64,000 nucleotides of DNA. It comes from Metallyticus violacea. Its lineage: Eukaryota; Arthropoda; Insecta; Mantodea; Metallyticidae. The position numbers and the translations under genes are program-made. Position 1 is the stretch's first letter. Every line of letters begins with the position of its first letter. The notes beneath the pieces were generated by a model, which saw nothing but the letters and a program-made list of their open reading frames with translations, had not been told where the DNA came from and searched no databases. The stretch lies in contig CM060846.1 in the NCBI GenBank assembly GCA_030762175.1, positions 240,447,012 to 240,511,011 on the forward strand, in the 5' to 3' direction. Positions 47,776 through 59,255 of this stretch are shown piece after piece.

Positions 47776-48200
47776 TTAGATGCTCCAAGTCCCTGCCCTC
47801 TGCCATGGGATATGCTTGAATGCTTTTGAAAGATTTTGAGGCACTTTCTGAAATCCATGTTTCCGAATATTATAAACTGCTTCCCAGCTATTTTGTTTCA
47901 GTGCCTCCATGGGTTTTGTTTTGGTTACAGTAGTAATTTTATATGAATGAAGATGCAACAAAAGAGTAGCTTTATGCGCACTGCTGATAGATACACCAAC
48001 TTGTGAGGCTAATCAGTTTCATCAAATTTCTCTTCTGTTGAACTCTTCCTTTTTTGGACTCAGCCCCTTGTTAATGAAAACTCTTTGGGTTTTAACTTTT
48101 TTCTCCAGTGTAAAAATTTTCCTTCCCAATGGAGGTTTTTACTCCTGCAAATTTTGCACATAAGTCTCTCCTGCAGTAATTGCACAATTTCTTTTACACA
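47776..48200 (-). pseudogene. possible transposase N-terminal (HTH) remnant
   Basis: The minus frame contains LASQVGVSISSAHKATLLLH followed by LHSYKITTVTKT. This resembles the second HTH of some Tc1/mariner-type transposases (vGvSkssvHrilk.LklhPYKi). No catalytic region is recognised downstream, so the call is tentative. Confidence 0.3.
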
Positions 48201-49819
48201 TAACAATCATAAATAAATATTCTTTGTTCTTGCATATATTCTGCTATCAGCCCACCCCACAATACACAAATACTCAATAGAAAGATGCACTTCTTACAGA
48301 AATGCAACTGAAATTTTTTGCAAACTCAGTTGTCCCCTTTAGCAGAAATTTAATTCTAGTGTTACTGTGAATAGCATATCTATTGGAGGTCAACCAGTTT
48401 CCACTAGTGTATACAATCTCCAATTGCTTAGTGGAATGAGTGCAAAGTATGACGGTTGTGCTACCATATTATTTCGTAGAATTATCATTTCACTATTTTG
48501 AACAGTTTTCATTTATTACATACAGAAAATCTATTTAATTGCCTGAACACTTTTATGTTATAATTAATTTGCTTTTACACTAAAACTGAATTTCACACAT
48601 AATTCTAAGCAACAGAAACCAAAAACTATACTTTGTTGCAGTAATAAAAATATTTAGTCTTAGGACTTAGCTGCTATGCTAAGGAATAGTAGCAAATTTC
48701 CGTGTGACACTTATCCACATTTATCACAACATCAAATTGAAGCCGAATCATTCACATGTTACCTTTTAGATTATACTTTACTGGAGGGATTTTAAATCCC
48801 CAGAGCACTAGATCCGTATCTCAAAATGCTTGTCTTCGATTTCTGCCCAACTCTTGGAATTTGTGCAGCTGAATACTGAAACATTCTGCTTATGTGTGTG
48901 TATTTTGTGACATTCTCAAAACTGTAAGCAATGATAATAATTATTATAATGATAATGGTGTAGATGATGCTTCCTGAATAATGCCACCGAACAATATTAA
49001 TTGGTGTATGAATGCAAAAATTTTATATTTTCTAGTATATTTTAAATATAGCTTACAGATTATATGTGCTTTCCTAGGCAGCAAAATGGGTAGATTTTAC
49101 ATTTTTACAGTCGGCTGATATCTGGTAATACAAGGAGAAAAATATTAACTGTATCTTGTTTTGAGTTCACCATGTTTTTTACTAGTAAGGCTCATAAATA
49201 CCTAACTTGACACTGTTAGTGCAGAATTGTAAATTTTAAAGGTGCATAAATCACTGGAACATTAAAATGCACCCCTTAGGGGAAATTTCTCTTCACACTT
49301 ATAAATGATTTCTATTCTTCTTGATCTCTAAGCAAATAAATTGATCACTTTAATATGAAAGCTAGGTTTTCTTTAAATAAATGACAGCAACACAATAATG
49401 AACATGCAGATAATCTTCTGTCTAAGAATTATGCAAAAAGGTCCTAATGCTCTTTATAGAGAAAAGGCTCATTTGGTAAAGACACTTGCAGCTGGTATTC
49501 TATCCACAGGGTGAACTAAAGTATACTCTTTTGGCAGGACGTCACTAAATGCTCTTATATGCAAATACTTGAAATATTTACACATTGTCCTGAAAGAATA
49601 GCCAGCATGAATGAATCACTGAATTGTCCTTCCATCAAGCAAATTTGAAATATTGTCCATAACATGTCTTAGCCATTTTTACAGGAAACTTCAAACAAAA
49701 CTCTTGAAATTTTGAAAAACCCAAGTTTAAGTAAGGAAATATAGAAGTTACCGGAAATATGGCTGCCTGGATGAAGGTCCTGTCATGGCCCACCCAGGAC
49801 TTTAGTGCTAATATGATTA

Positions 49820-49850
49820 TGATGATGATGGTGGTGGTGGTGGTGGTGAT
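49820..49850. repeat. (ATG)n-(GTG)n short microsatellite
   Basis: GATGATGATGG passing into about six GTG units. Confidence 0.9.
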
Positions 49851-50245
49851 TGTGATTATGAAGACTGAACAAAATTTATGTGTGGAAATAAGATTAATTT
49901 AACTTACTTATATTACATATATTGGGTGTACCTTGATCTGTATATCAAATAATTGAGATCTTTCTAATAGCTAAATATTACATAAAATAAATATTTAAAT
50001 GTAGTGATTCACCTCATGAATCTAAAAAGGTATAAAAAAAAGGTATTATGGCTTATAAACACAATAATACATCCATTCTATATTATGATTCAAGGAGTGA
50101 ACTAAGTATTCTTTTGCCTTTTCATTTCTAGTTTTTATAGCTAGATGTAGCTATTCAAATAATATTCATGATGTATATATTTTTAACAAACTTTACTGGT
50201 TATTGAATTATATTGTTCTAAATATACTTAATTTGTTATTTTTAG

Positions 50246-50418
50246 GTATAAAGGTGCCAGAGAAATTACACATGGTACCAAATATCATATGCTAAAGGAG
50301 GGTGATGTATATTCTCTTATTGTTAATGATGTTTATGGGGAAGATGCAGATGAATATGTTTGCCGTGCAGCTAACAAAGGTGGAATCAAATCTACTCGTG
50401 CTGAGCTTGTAATAATGA
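50246..50418 (+). CDS. bt: twitchin/projectin exon J: C-terminal part of an Ig domain
   Basis: Acceptor TATTTTTAG, donor GTGAGT, phase 2 in and phase 1 out (173 bp). It completes the Ig started in exon I: (W)YKGAREITHGTKYHMLKEGD, SLIVNDVYGEDADEYVCRAA (the F-strand DADEYVC motif with the second cysteine), then NKGGIKSTRAELVIM. The GEDADEYVCRA block is also present in projectin at this position. It joins exon I in frame across a 9.85 kb intron. Confidence 0.95.
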
Positions 50419-52349
50419 GTGAGTATAAAATAAAGTATATCTCCTACTTTCAGAAGCAGTTACCTTATGCTATGGCTAGTTAATGTGTCATTCACCCACA
50501 TATCTACTACCTACCTGTCCAAGAATATTTTGAAGTACATATCTGTTTATCTACTTATTCAATAATTCTTCAACTTATTAAATAAATTGTACTTATAATA
50601 ACTGGAAATTTGAACACTAAAAATGTCAATAATTTGAAAAAGTAAATTAAATATCTATTAAAATTATTTATTTCCTAATATATGACTCCAAAATAGGAAG
50701 TTACTACATGTAGATGTATGTTGGCATGCACACATCTAAATCTTAAGTAGTATTTATTCATTTAAGTGTTAGTCTTTAAATTAAAGTACATAGATTAGTG
50801 ATGAATGATTGTAAATGAAGTACAGAATAATGAATGCAACTTCTATCATTTTGTGAATGAGTTCATTAATTTTGTGCAAATATTGTATATTTGAATCAGA
50901 AGTTTTAATTTTATTTGTTTAAACATAAAAGATGTATTGTCACTGAAATCTAATTCTTAATATAATGTGAATGGAAGTACAAAAATAATTTAAAAATACT
51001 ATTATTTATTTAATAGTGTGGTAGTGTGTAGTATTAAGTACTTTTAGAGTTGCTTTGGGCTATTGAGCCTTATTTAATAGTGTAATATGTATGATTGAAT
51101 GAAATGCACCAAGTATCTCCAAATAATTTGTTAAAAGTTTTACTGGATCTTGCATACTTATAGGCAGTCATAGAAAAAGAATGGGTATTCCAGCTCTAAA
51201 TTTGCACATTTTTCCTGTGTCTAGTCTTTGTATGAAGTACTATATCCAATTTTCTCTATTGTTTCAAAGTATTTTGTCACTATTCAATTGCCTAAGGATT
51301 TGTTGCTTGAAGTTTTTTTATATTTTTTTGTTTTGAATGAGGTTTTCATCAATCATTTTGTTCCCAGTATATTGCTGAATTTTTTCTCTTCTTTCTATGC
51401 CTTTAAATTGCAATGCTCTTTCATTGGGGTTAGAAATTACATTTTTTCTTTAAGGTTTCTATTTTCAAGATGCTCTGATTGTATTGCCTGCATCTAATGG
51501 TAATTATAAATTCAATGATATATTGCAAACATTTTTGGATGAACTGTAACAGTTCTCATCAAAGAAACAGAAGTTAAATTTAAATTTCCTGACATTTTCA
51601 AAATGTTTTCATGCATGTTCATTATGAATTGGAAGATGTCTTCAAATTAATAAGATGGTGCAGGATGCATTGATACAATCCAATGGCTTTGACCAATTTT
51701 GTAGAGAAAATAGAAAGTAGCATTGCAAAAGCTGTTCTATAGATGAAATTGAAATGTGAAAAATTAGAGGATCCAGCATTTTTGATTTCAATCAAATTTT
51801 GGTTTTCTATACAATCAATCATTAGATCACTGATTACTGGTATTTCCAGGATATTTGAAAGAAATTAGTAAATAATTCAGAAAATATACTGGAGTTCAAA
51901 GAGTGAATGCTTTGAGACAAACACAAACTGCCTGCCTTGGAAACTGTCTTGACAACTGTGCTTGCTTTATTGTATCCATTGCATACTGACATGCTTGAGT
52001 GACTGGACTGGACTAGTACTACCTACTTCCACTGGCTGAAACAATAGTGAACAGAATTTATGGTGGTATTAACAAAAGTGTTACAACATGAATATTAATT
52101 TCAAAGTGATATAATATTTATGCATACTCAAAACTAAAAGTTAGTTACATTCCTTGGAAAAATTTTAGCATATTATCAACTGTAAAACACATATTGGAAT
52201 TGCATTTACTATTAACATTGTGAATGTACAACTGAGAGTTTTAAGAATGCATGAAAAATCCAGTAAACAGTTGTGTGTGAATTAATGTAAACAAGTTGGT
52301 ATTTATACAAATGAGTCAGTATTAGGTGACACTAAAACTTCACTAACTG

Positions 52350-52410
52350 ATTAATTCTTCAGAACATGTTTCAAGAGCATTCGCTCTCATCTTCAGCTGG
52401 GGACTGACTA
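52350..52410 (-). ncRNA. hammerhead ribozyme motif overlapping the PLE ORF end
   Basis: On the minus strand: CTGAAGA (complement of 52390-52396), a six-pair GAGAGC-GAAT-GCTCTT stem II, GAAA (complement of 52369-52372), ACATGT as palindromic stem III, and a UU cleavage position before CTGAAG. The upstream CAG and downstream CTG start stem I. All core bases are present. The core is also read as the ORF's last codons. Confidence 0.65.
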
Positions 52411-52859
52411 ACTCTACCAGGCGACGTAGTGGCATCTGGTGGTTCCATTAAATAACAGAACAGGAAGTCCATTGGTGGAATGTCAAAATTCATAACTCTA
52501 TGTTTATTTTTTAAAATATAAATGTTTTCCCATATTGCCAAATCCTTGGGATTGGTGGTAGATTTTAACAGTTTGGCTTCTCCTGCAATGTTATGATCGT
52601 AAGTCCAAAAGTGATCTGCAACCGCTGATTTATCTACTTGTTTATAGCTTAAATTTCTGAAGTGTTCTTTAGTCCTTGTCTCCAAATTTGGTATTGTTTT
52701 GCCTATGTATATCTGATCGCACTCTAAACAATCTATCTGATACACTCCTGACTTCATGCTGGGTGGAATAACATCCTTTTTGGTGCTTTTCAGAAGCTTT
52801 CCAATACTAAATTTATTTTGTGCAGCCAAACGTATATCATAATTTTTAAAGGTTTTCAT
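52371..52859 (-). pseudogene. PLE GIY-YIG endonuclease domain
   Basis: A 162-codon open frame ending at a TGA. It contains FSIGKLLKSTKKDVIPP, then SGVYQIDCLECDQIYIGKTI (GIY-YIG, with the CxxC pair typical of PLE endonucleases), RTKEHFRNLSYKQVDKSAVA, and DHFWTYDHNI (the paired histidines). It ends EPPDATTSPGRVSQSPAEDE. It is separated from the RT frame upstream by a frameshift and a stop at about 52860-52896, so the element cannot make one polypeptide. The domain itself is uninterrupted. Its C-terminal codons coincide with the hammerhead core. Confidence 0.93.
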
Positions 52860-52896
52860 GAATGCCCTTTATGTCCACAGGTGATATGTGAATCTT

Positions 52897-53307
52897 TTAA
52901 AAACCACGTCCTTTTTTTATCATGGAGAAAGTTGTGGTGTTTTTAATATCTTTCTGTCTTTCGAAATGTCTGATCTTCTTATCAACTAAAGAGCTGCTGA
53001 ATCCATTGTTGAGGGCTGTTTTGATGATATAACGATATTCTGCTGAATACTCTTCTATGTTGAGTGGGATGTTTACCAGTCTAAGGACAAGGCTGTTTAT
53101 AATGGCATGTTGGTGTGGTTTAGGGTTGCAACTGTTATTCTTTATGTAATTTTCTGCATGTGTAGGTTTCCTATATATGCCGAATGAAATAATGTCATTT
53201 CTCCTGTATATTTTTAGGTCCAAAAATGGTAAATTGCCATTTTCCTCCAATTCCATTGTGAATTTAATATTTTGTTCAAGCAAATTTAGTAATTTTAGGG
53301 CATCTTC

Positions 53308-53338
<31 letters not shown>

Positions 53339-53700
53339 ATTGCTAGAATGTCATCCACATAATAAAACCATGCTTTGAAGTTTAAAGAGAATGCCTTAGT
53401 AATGTGTGTTTCTACAGCACTGATGAATAAATTTGCCAGAAAAGGAGAAAGGGGATTACCCATAGCTAAGCCAGAAACTTGTTGGTAAATTTTCCCAATG
53501 AATGTAAAAAGTTTTGGTTTATGCAGTTTTGTGAGATTGATATAATCCTCAATTTCTTCTGCAGTCATGTTTATACTTTTTAGCCAATTCTGGAGATTTA
53601 GGAGTAGTTTTTTTGTAAGAATGCTAGTAAACAAAGATGCAACATCAAACGAGACCAAGGCATCATTCGGCAAAATCCACTTATTATTAAATTGGTCCAC
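52897..53700 (-). pseudogene. PLE reverse transcriptase, 5'-truncated
   Basis: A 267-codon frame: WILPNDALVSFDVASLFTSI (motif A), IYQQVSGLAMGNPLSPFLAN (motif B), and WFYYVDDILAI (catalytic YVDD, motif C). Then LPFLDLKIYRRNDIISFGIY RKPTHAENYI and SLVLRLVNIPLNIEEYSAEY belong to the thumb and connection. This order is diagnostic of Penelope-like RTs, which are telomerase-like. N-terminal motifs are missing, as the copy begins abruptly at about 53740. A T15-G10 homopolymer run on the plus strand right after YVDD adds Pro/Lys residues and may be expansion or assembly error. Confidence 0.93.
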
Positions 53701-53740
53701 CAGTTTATATAAATTGATGATACTTCTAAATACTAAATAT

Positions 53741-54184
53741 TAAATTTAGTATTGGAAAGCTTCTGAACAGCACCAAAAAGGACGTTATTCCACCCAGCAA
53801 GAAATCAGGCGTGTATCGGATAGATTGTTTGGAGTGTGATCAGATATATATAGGCAAAAAATACGAAATATGGAGACAAGGACCAAAGAACACTTCAGAA
53901 ATTTATAATATAAACAAGTGGATAAAGCAGCGGTTGCAGATCACTTTTGGACTTACGATCATAACATTGCAGGAGAAGCCAAACTGTTGAAAGCTACCAC
54001 CAATCCCAAGGATTTGGCAATATGGGAAAACATTTATATTTTAAAAAATAAACTTAGAGTTATGAATTTTGGCATTCCACCAATGTACTTCCTGTTCCAT
54101 TATCTAATGGAACCACCAGATGCCACTGCGTCACCTGCTGGAGTTAGTCAGTTCCCAGCTGAAGATGAGAGCGAATGCTGTTGA
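53741..54184 (+). pseudogene. inverted partial copy of the PLE endonuclease
   Basis: It repeats the minus-strand endonuclease region in the opposite orientation. IGKLLNSTKKDVIPPSKKSG-type sequence is readable near 53755-53820. A one-base loss near 53860 breaks the frame. The frame 53918-54184 then reads AVADHFWTYDHNIAGEAKLL and ends AEDESECC with a TGA. It shares most positions with the minus copy. Confidence 0.88.
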
Positions 54185-54212
54185 AACATGTTCTGAAGAA
54201 TTAATCAGTTAG
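54145..54212 (+). ncRNA. hammerhead ribozyme motif, plus-strand PLE tail
   Basis: CTGAAGA (54159-54165), a stem II of which one outer pair is lost relative to the minus copy (GAGAGC-GAAT-GCTGTT), GAAA (54183-54186), ACATGT, and T54191-T54192 as UH. Partner of the motif at 52350-52410. The C-to-G change in stem II probably weakens it. Confidence 0.6.
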
Positions 54213-55096
54213 TGAAGTTTTAGTGTCACCTAATACTGATTCATTTGTATATGTAACAACTTTACTGTTCCTAAATTCTTTTAAGATTACAATTTGGTAT
54301 TTGACACCTTTGGGAGTCTCGTGTCTTTATATAACGGTAGTGTGGTAAAAACAATTATTGTGTGTACCATTTGGATATGGTAGGTCCATATATACACAAT
54401 CCACTCAAATCATTCAAAATTTATATAAATATTTAAAAGAAGTGAGGACATAGTGCCATGATATACTTGCAAAGAACAATGTTGTGATGAGAATATCATG
54501 CTCAAAATTAAAGAATATAGTTGTGCTAGATATGACTCAATATTTGATGCCAGCCAATAAAAGTATGTCAAAAACATAAAGCAAACCATTGTAGAATATA
54601 TAAATTCATTTTTATCTAATTTAGAAAACAGTTATGAATGTACTTATTAAACCCAAGTTCTAGGCAAAATTCTTAAAATGTTTTATTGCAAAGCAAAGAA
54701 ACTGAACACAACTTTTCATACCAGAGAGACACTTCAATAAAAATTGTATTGCATTCAATGGATTATACACATAAAATGCACAATTGACTTACAGTTCTAA
54801 TGAAAGCCACAAGAATTCAGAATGTTCCACTAAGATTTGTAATATTAAGACAAATATATAGACATATTCTGGTATGAGGGGATCAAATAAACCAGCACTT
54901 TCAATGGCATATTTTCTTTTGGAAATGGACAATGTATTGTAATACTACATGCAGGGCAGTATTCATTAACCATAAAAAATAGTGAAGAGCATGCTGTCAT
55001 GAGACTATAAATAATTAGTTGTTTGAACAGTGAGACTATAAATGATTAATATTTAAAGAGAGACATGAGTTTTCTGGCACTTTCAGTAATCATCAG

Positions 55097-55383
55097 TGAA
55101 TTAATGAATAGTGTTTAACATCCATTTTGCTACAGAGGCACCACAGGCAATGGACACTGATGATATATGAGATGAAGTTGTATTTGGGGAAAGGATTTAT
55201 TTTTAAAGAAGGAATTGTTCCAGGCCTAAGTTTTAGGGTACTTCCCTGGCATTTGCCATTTATGAGGACTGAGAAAAACCTGGAAAAACCCCCAATCAGG
55301 AAGGACGGTCCTGGCAGGATTCGAACCCCAGACCTCCCACTCACAAGTCTGTGCCTTAATGACCTCGGTCACCCATGGTGGTA
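55097..55383 (-). mobile_element. SINE-2 with 10 bp target-site duplication
   Basis: Same family and orientation as the copy at 44448. Head (minus) CGAGGTCATTAAGGCACAGA and GGGGTTCGAATCCTGCC as B box, body CCAGGTTTTTCTCAGTCCTC, tail CCATTGCCTGTGGTGCCTCT. It is flanked by identical TAATCATCAG at 55087-55096 and 55384-55393. Confidence 0.95.
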
Positions 55384-56501
55384 TAATCATCAGGACAATG
55401 CCCCTTATCATTCTTGAATTTTAATTCTAAAGCCAACTTATAGAATTTAAACACCTTGAAAGTAGGACATTTCATACAGAGAATGATACAGAACTATCCA
55501 AAAGGATAAAAATGCAGCTTCTACAACATACAACAAGCACACAGGGTGTTTGGAAAGTATTTGCAATTGATGAGCTAGCTTCAAACTGTATTCATGTAGT
55601 TGCATGAGTTCCTGCTTATCATTACTGCCTAGATGCAATTGAAGCGAAAACTGCAATTCATCTCACTCAAAAATGGGGTACAGTTTTGCATTAGTTGTAG
55701 TGCATTGTTCTTTTATACTTATTACTGTTATCATTATTAATATATGTTTAAATACTTAGCTTCTGGGTGATGCCACATCTTAGTAGTAAAACTGGTTAAT
55801 GCTGATATTTTGTACAGATTTCATTGTACTTTGTCAAAGCTCTGATGCTTGACAGAGGTTTACTTGCTCTGTAGCAAGTGCCCAACAGCAAAGCAGTGAT
55901 CAGTACTATAGTCCATATGAGTTATACTTAGCATATGGAATAAATGCAGCAACACATACTTAAGACTCTTATAATAATAAATGCAAATTATTATTTTACA
56001 GTCAAATACAGCAATGTTGTATGGTTGACTAGGAACAAGATTTTTATTACTGGCAGCACATGCCAATAAGTCTGAAGCATGATTATATACACCCTGTGTC
56101 TGGCTAAAGCACTATTGAATGGAGTATACACATTAATTTTCACTTTGGGTGAAAATCACCATTTATTTTTGAATTTGATCTTTTGCTATAGAAATATCAA
56201 CATAGAATATATTTATCACTTACTACAGAGAACAGAAAAGGGGATAAATTGATTAACTTTTAATAAATTATGTTCATGAAATGTGATATTAAAGTATAAA
56301 ATATATATATTTTTAGTAATTTTTATTTTGAAACTGAAGTTTCAATGATTTACTTTAGTTGCACATCTCCTATTCTTAGTAAAATAAACTGGATTTCCCT
56401 GTATATATGTATTTAACTAAAATATATAATTTATTTGTTATTTTTTCTGCTTGAGTTTGTTCACATACTAATACTTTAAAATTGTATTATGATTAATTTA
56501 G

Positions 56502-56671
56502 CTGCTCCTAAGCTAAATATACCACCACGATTCCGAGATACAGCATTCTTTGATAAAGGCGAGAATGTGGTTGTTAAAATTCCATTCACTGGCTCTCCTA
56601 AACCCAGAATAACTTGGCAGAAGGATGGGGAAACTGTTGAATCTGGTGGACATTTTGCTGTTGAAGTCAAG
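56502..56671 (+). CDS. bt: twitchin/projectin exon K: N-terminal part of an Ig domain
   Basis: Acceptor TTAATTTAG, donor GTAAGC, phase 1 in and phase 0 out (170 bp). It encodes APKLNIPPRFRDTAFFDKGE, NVVVKIPFTGSPKPRITWQK and DGETVESGGHFAVEVK. These are the A-E strands of the last Ig before the final Fn3. There is no B-strand cysteine. PPRFRDTAxFDKGENVV is nearly invariant in arthropod projectins and was one of the firmest identifiers here. Confidence 0.96.
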
Positions 56672-58387
56672 GTAAGCACAATTTGCATTTATTGTAAGTA
56701 AAAACTATATGTATATTTTAAAGCTATATGAATCATAAAGCTATATTTGTTCATGCTCAGTCTAATTTTCACTTAAAATGTAATCATATAATAGTATTAG
56801 TCACAATGTTTTTGAAAAACCAATAAGTAATAGAAATATGATAGGCAAATCCTCTTGCTAAGACACAAATACAGTAGCATAGAAGGCAAGATGATTAGGC
56901 ATCTCAGTTTCAGAATCACAGCACTAGATGGAAGTACAATAAACAATAATCTTCAGTTTCTCCAAAATCTAAGGAATGGAATCCTCTGGATAGCAGACAG
57001 AGTTAGCATGAACTGGGCTGGATTTTCCAGAATGAAAGAATATTTTCTATTGCTATCTGAAATTATCCATGAAAACTGTGGTCAAATGTCTTACCACCTG
57101 AGCTATTCCAGGGAAAATTACATAATATTTGGAATAAATAAGTGTATTTTCTTAAAACTGAAGCAGAATTGGAACATTGTAGAAATGTTACTTTATTTGT
57201 TATATTAAAATTTAAAAGAATGTACATTAAGATTTAAAACTATTGGTCAAATATGCACGTTTACCATTATAAAGCATTTTACTCAGCATACAGCCATATT
57301 AAACTCTAATATATATAATGTTGTATATTTAGAAGAATCAGAATGCAAAGTAAAAATAAACAATTTTACTCTATTTCATGCAAATCTTGAGAAATCAACT
57401 GAGATCAGGAAAACTGTCAACAGACTAGTAATCTGAACTCACCTCAAACCCTGATCCTAATTTAATTTTTCCTGGGCTATAAACAAGGCATTCAAACTAG
57501 GCATAGGAATTATGCAGAAAAATATCTGAAAAAAGTGCCCCACACAACACAAACTATTAGAAAACTTGCAGACAAGCTTTAGCCCAACATAAACATATAT
57601 ACTATAGACAGACAGATAGAACTGATTGATCCTTCCTTATACATCATATATTACACTTTTAGGCAGATGGTATAGGATAAATAAAAGTTAATTTTATTTA
57701 ACTATATTAAAAACTTGAGTAACATATAGCATTAATACTAATGTAAATTGCAATATAATAATTTATTAATTAATCAACCTAATGCCTGTTGTATGTTGCT
57801 TATGTCACATCATGTAGGTTTAAACATATTCCAATGCAGACTGTGAACTTAATATTATAATTAATAAATGTGAGAATATCTCAATGGATTTTGATATCCT
57901 ATCTATATGAAACCATTGCCTCAAAACGTCATCAGACATATAAACATTGTTATCAAACATGTGTGCCATTTCTGCTAATTTGAAATCTGTAAGTATATTT
58001 AAAGCTAACAATTGAATTGAACAGCCATATGAATCATTCTACTTTGATATATTCTAGTACTGGTTCTCATTACATGGATATTTATTGATGTCTTGTTTTG
58101 CAATTATAGATTTTGTTATTATTGTAATTAAAAGCTTAGCCCAAGCAATGAGGTTACTTTATATTACATCACTCACACACACACAACACACATCTTAAAC
58201 AAGGTGTTATGTATAAAAGAAATAGAAACAATGAAAACAGGCACACAATTCACTTTATATTTTGGATATGTAAGCATCCCTCTGAGCTGTACTGCTCAAC
58301 CAGTAAAAAAATTTATGTAGCCTTGGTATTCCCTAAGGGTAATGGCCTCCTGGTAAATCAGGGATTTGAAGTCAATATTAATTCTTT

Positions 58388-58389
<2 letters not shown>

Positions 58390-58424
<35 letters not shown>

Positions 58425-58708
58425 TTATTTATTTATGGACGCTCTTTAACATCTCAGGTCATCAGCATCCCATTAAACTCAGGGCATGAAATGGCCGACA
58501 AATTTTGCTCAGAGGCCTCTCTTTCAGGCTTGAGGTTCTTTTTCGTGCCGTAAATGTATGACACGGGACCCATGGCTTTACTTCTCTTCCGAAGGAAGCC
58601 ATACTTTAGGATTTTTACGTCCAAAAAAATCCATCGGTTATGGCCGGGTTCAAACCCGCGATCTTGGGTTTAGGAGGCAAGTATGGTAACCACTACACCA
58701 CCAGGACC
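58390..58708 (-). mobile_element. SINE-1, full-length, with long poly-A tail
   Basis: On the minus strand: head GGTCCTGGTGGTGTAGTGGT, B box GGGTTTGAACCCGG, the CTTCCTTCGGAAGAGAAGTA block, AGAGGCCTCTGAGCAAAATT, and a 3' end GAGATGTTAAAGAGCGTCC followed by ATAAATAAATAA and about 33 A. ATTCTTTAG at 58381-58389 and 58716-58724 is the target-site duplication. The long pure tail suggests a fairly recent insertion. Confidence 0.95.
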
Positions 58709-59255
58709 GAAAATTATTCTTTAGGTCAGCTTAGTTTCTAAGGAATAAGCTCATAACCTGCAATAAATAGTTCATGGTTACATAGACATTATTTGATTCA
58801 CTTTACACATCTGTCCATAGTTCTCTGTTTCACATATACAAAACAAACTTTCCAAGATCCATTGTTCCCTCACCACCCTTTGACCCTGTTACACTAATTA
58901 TTGAAAATGATTCTTTCAAGGTTTTTTCCATTCTCATCTGTACTTTGCTCTCCTTGTCCACAGTACTCCAGTCCTCCATTTGAAGGAATCTGCCCAGCAG
59001 ATCTTTTGTCGTCCCATATTCCTCCTATTGATTCTGGGTATAAATCAATTACTGACATGGTTGTTCAAAATAGAACCCTCAGGATAATCTATTGGACATT
59101 CCATTTATAAGTGGAGGGGGGAGAAGTAAAATGGGAGCACTCAAATGATAAATGAAAGTGATGGATATCATGGAGAGAGTATCTACCAGATAAATGCATG
59201 CAAATGAACACAGAAAGAAAGTGAATATTAAAACATGAGGAGGATTCATTTAAAA

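Larger units (their letters stand above)
40396..50245 (+). other. twitchin intron I-J (9.85 kb)
   Basis: Contains a decayed mariner with TIRs (41432-42686), SINE-1 (42933-43230), a decayed Tc1/mariner-type transposase (43560-44400), SINE-2 (44448-44727), unassigned degenerate coding (45840-47280), a possible minus-strand HTH transposase remnant (47776-48200) and a GGT/ATG repeat (49820-49850). I see nothing in 40400-41420 and 48300-50240 beyond AT-rich sequence. Confidence 0.75.
52305..54250. mobile_element. foldback PLE: two copies, 5' ends joined, tails outward
   Basis: A minus-strand PLE (about 53740 down to 52305) is joined to a plus-strand partial copy (about 53741 to 54250). The outer ~510 bp of each are near-identical inverted arms beginning ATACAAATGAGTCAGTATTA and ATACAAATGAATCAGTATTA when read inward. 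The minus copy has RT and endonuclease. The plus copy has only the endonuclease part and tail. Both tails have hammerhead-like motifs. Confidence 0.92.
50419..56501 (+). other. twitchin intron J-K (6.1 kb)
   Basis: Contains the foldback PLE pair (52305-54250) and SINE-2 (55097-55383). The remaining parts (50420-52300, 54255-55080, 55400-56500) are AT-rich with no recognisable feature. Confidence 0.8.
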
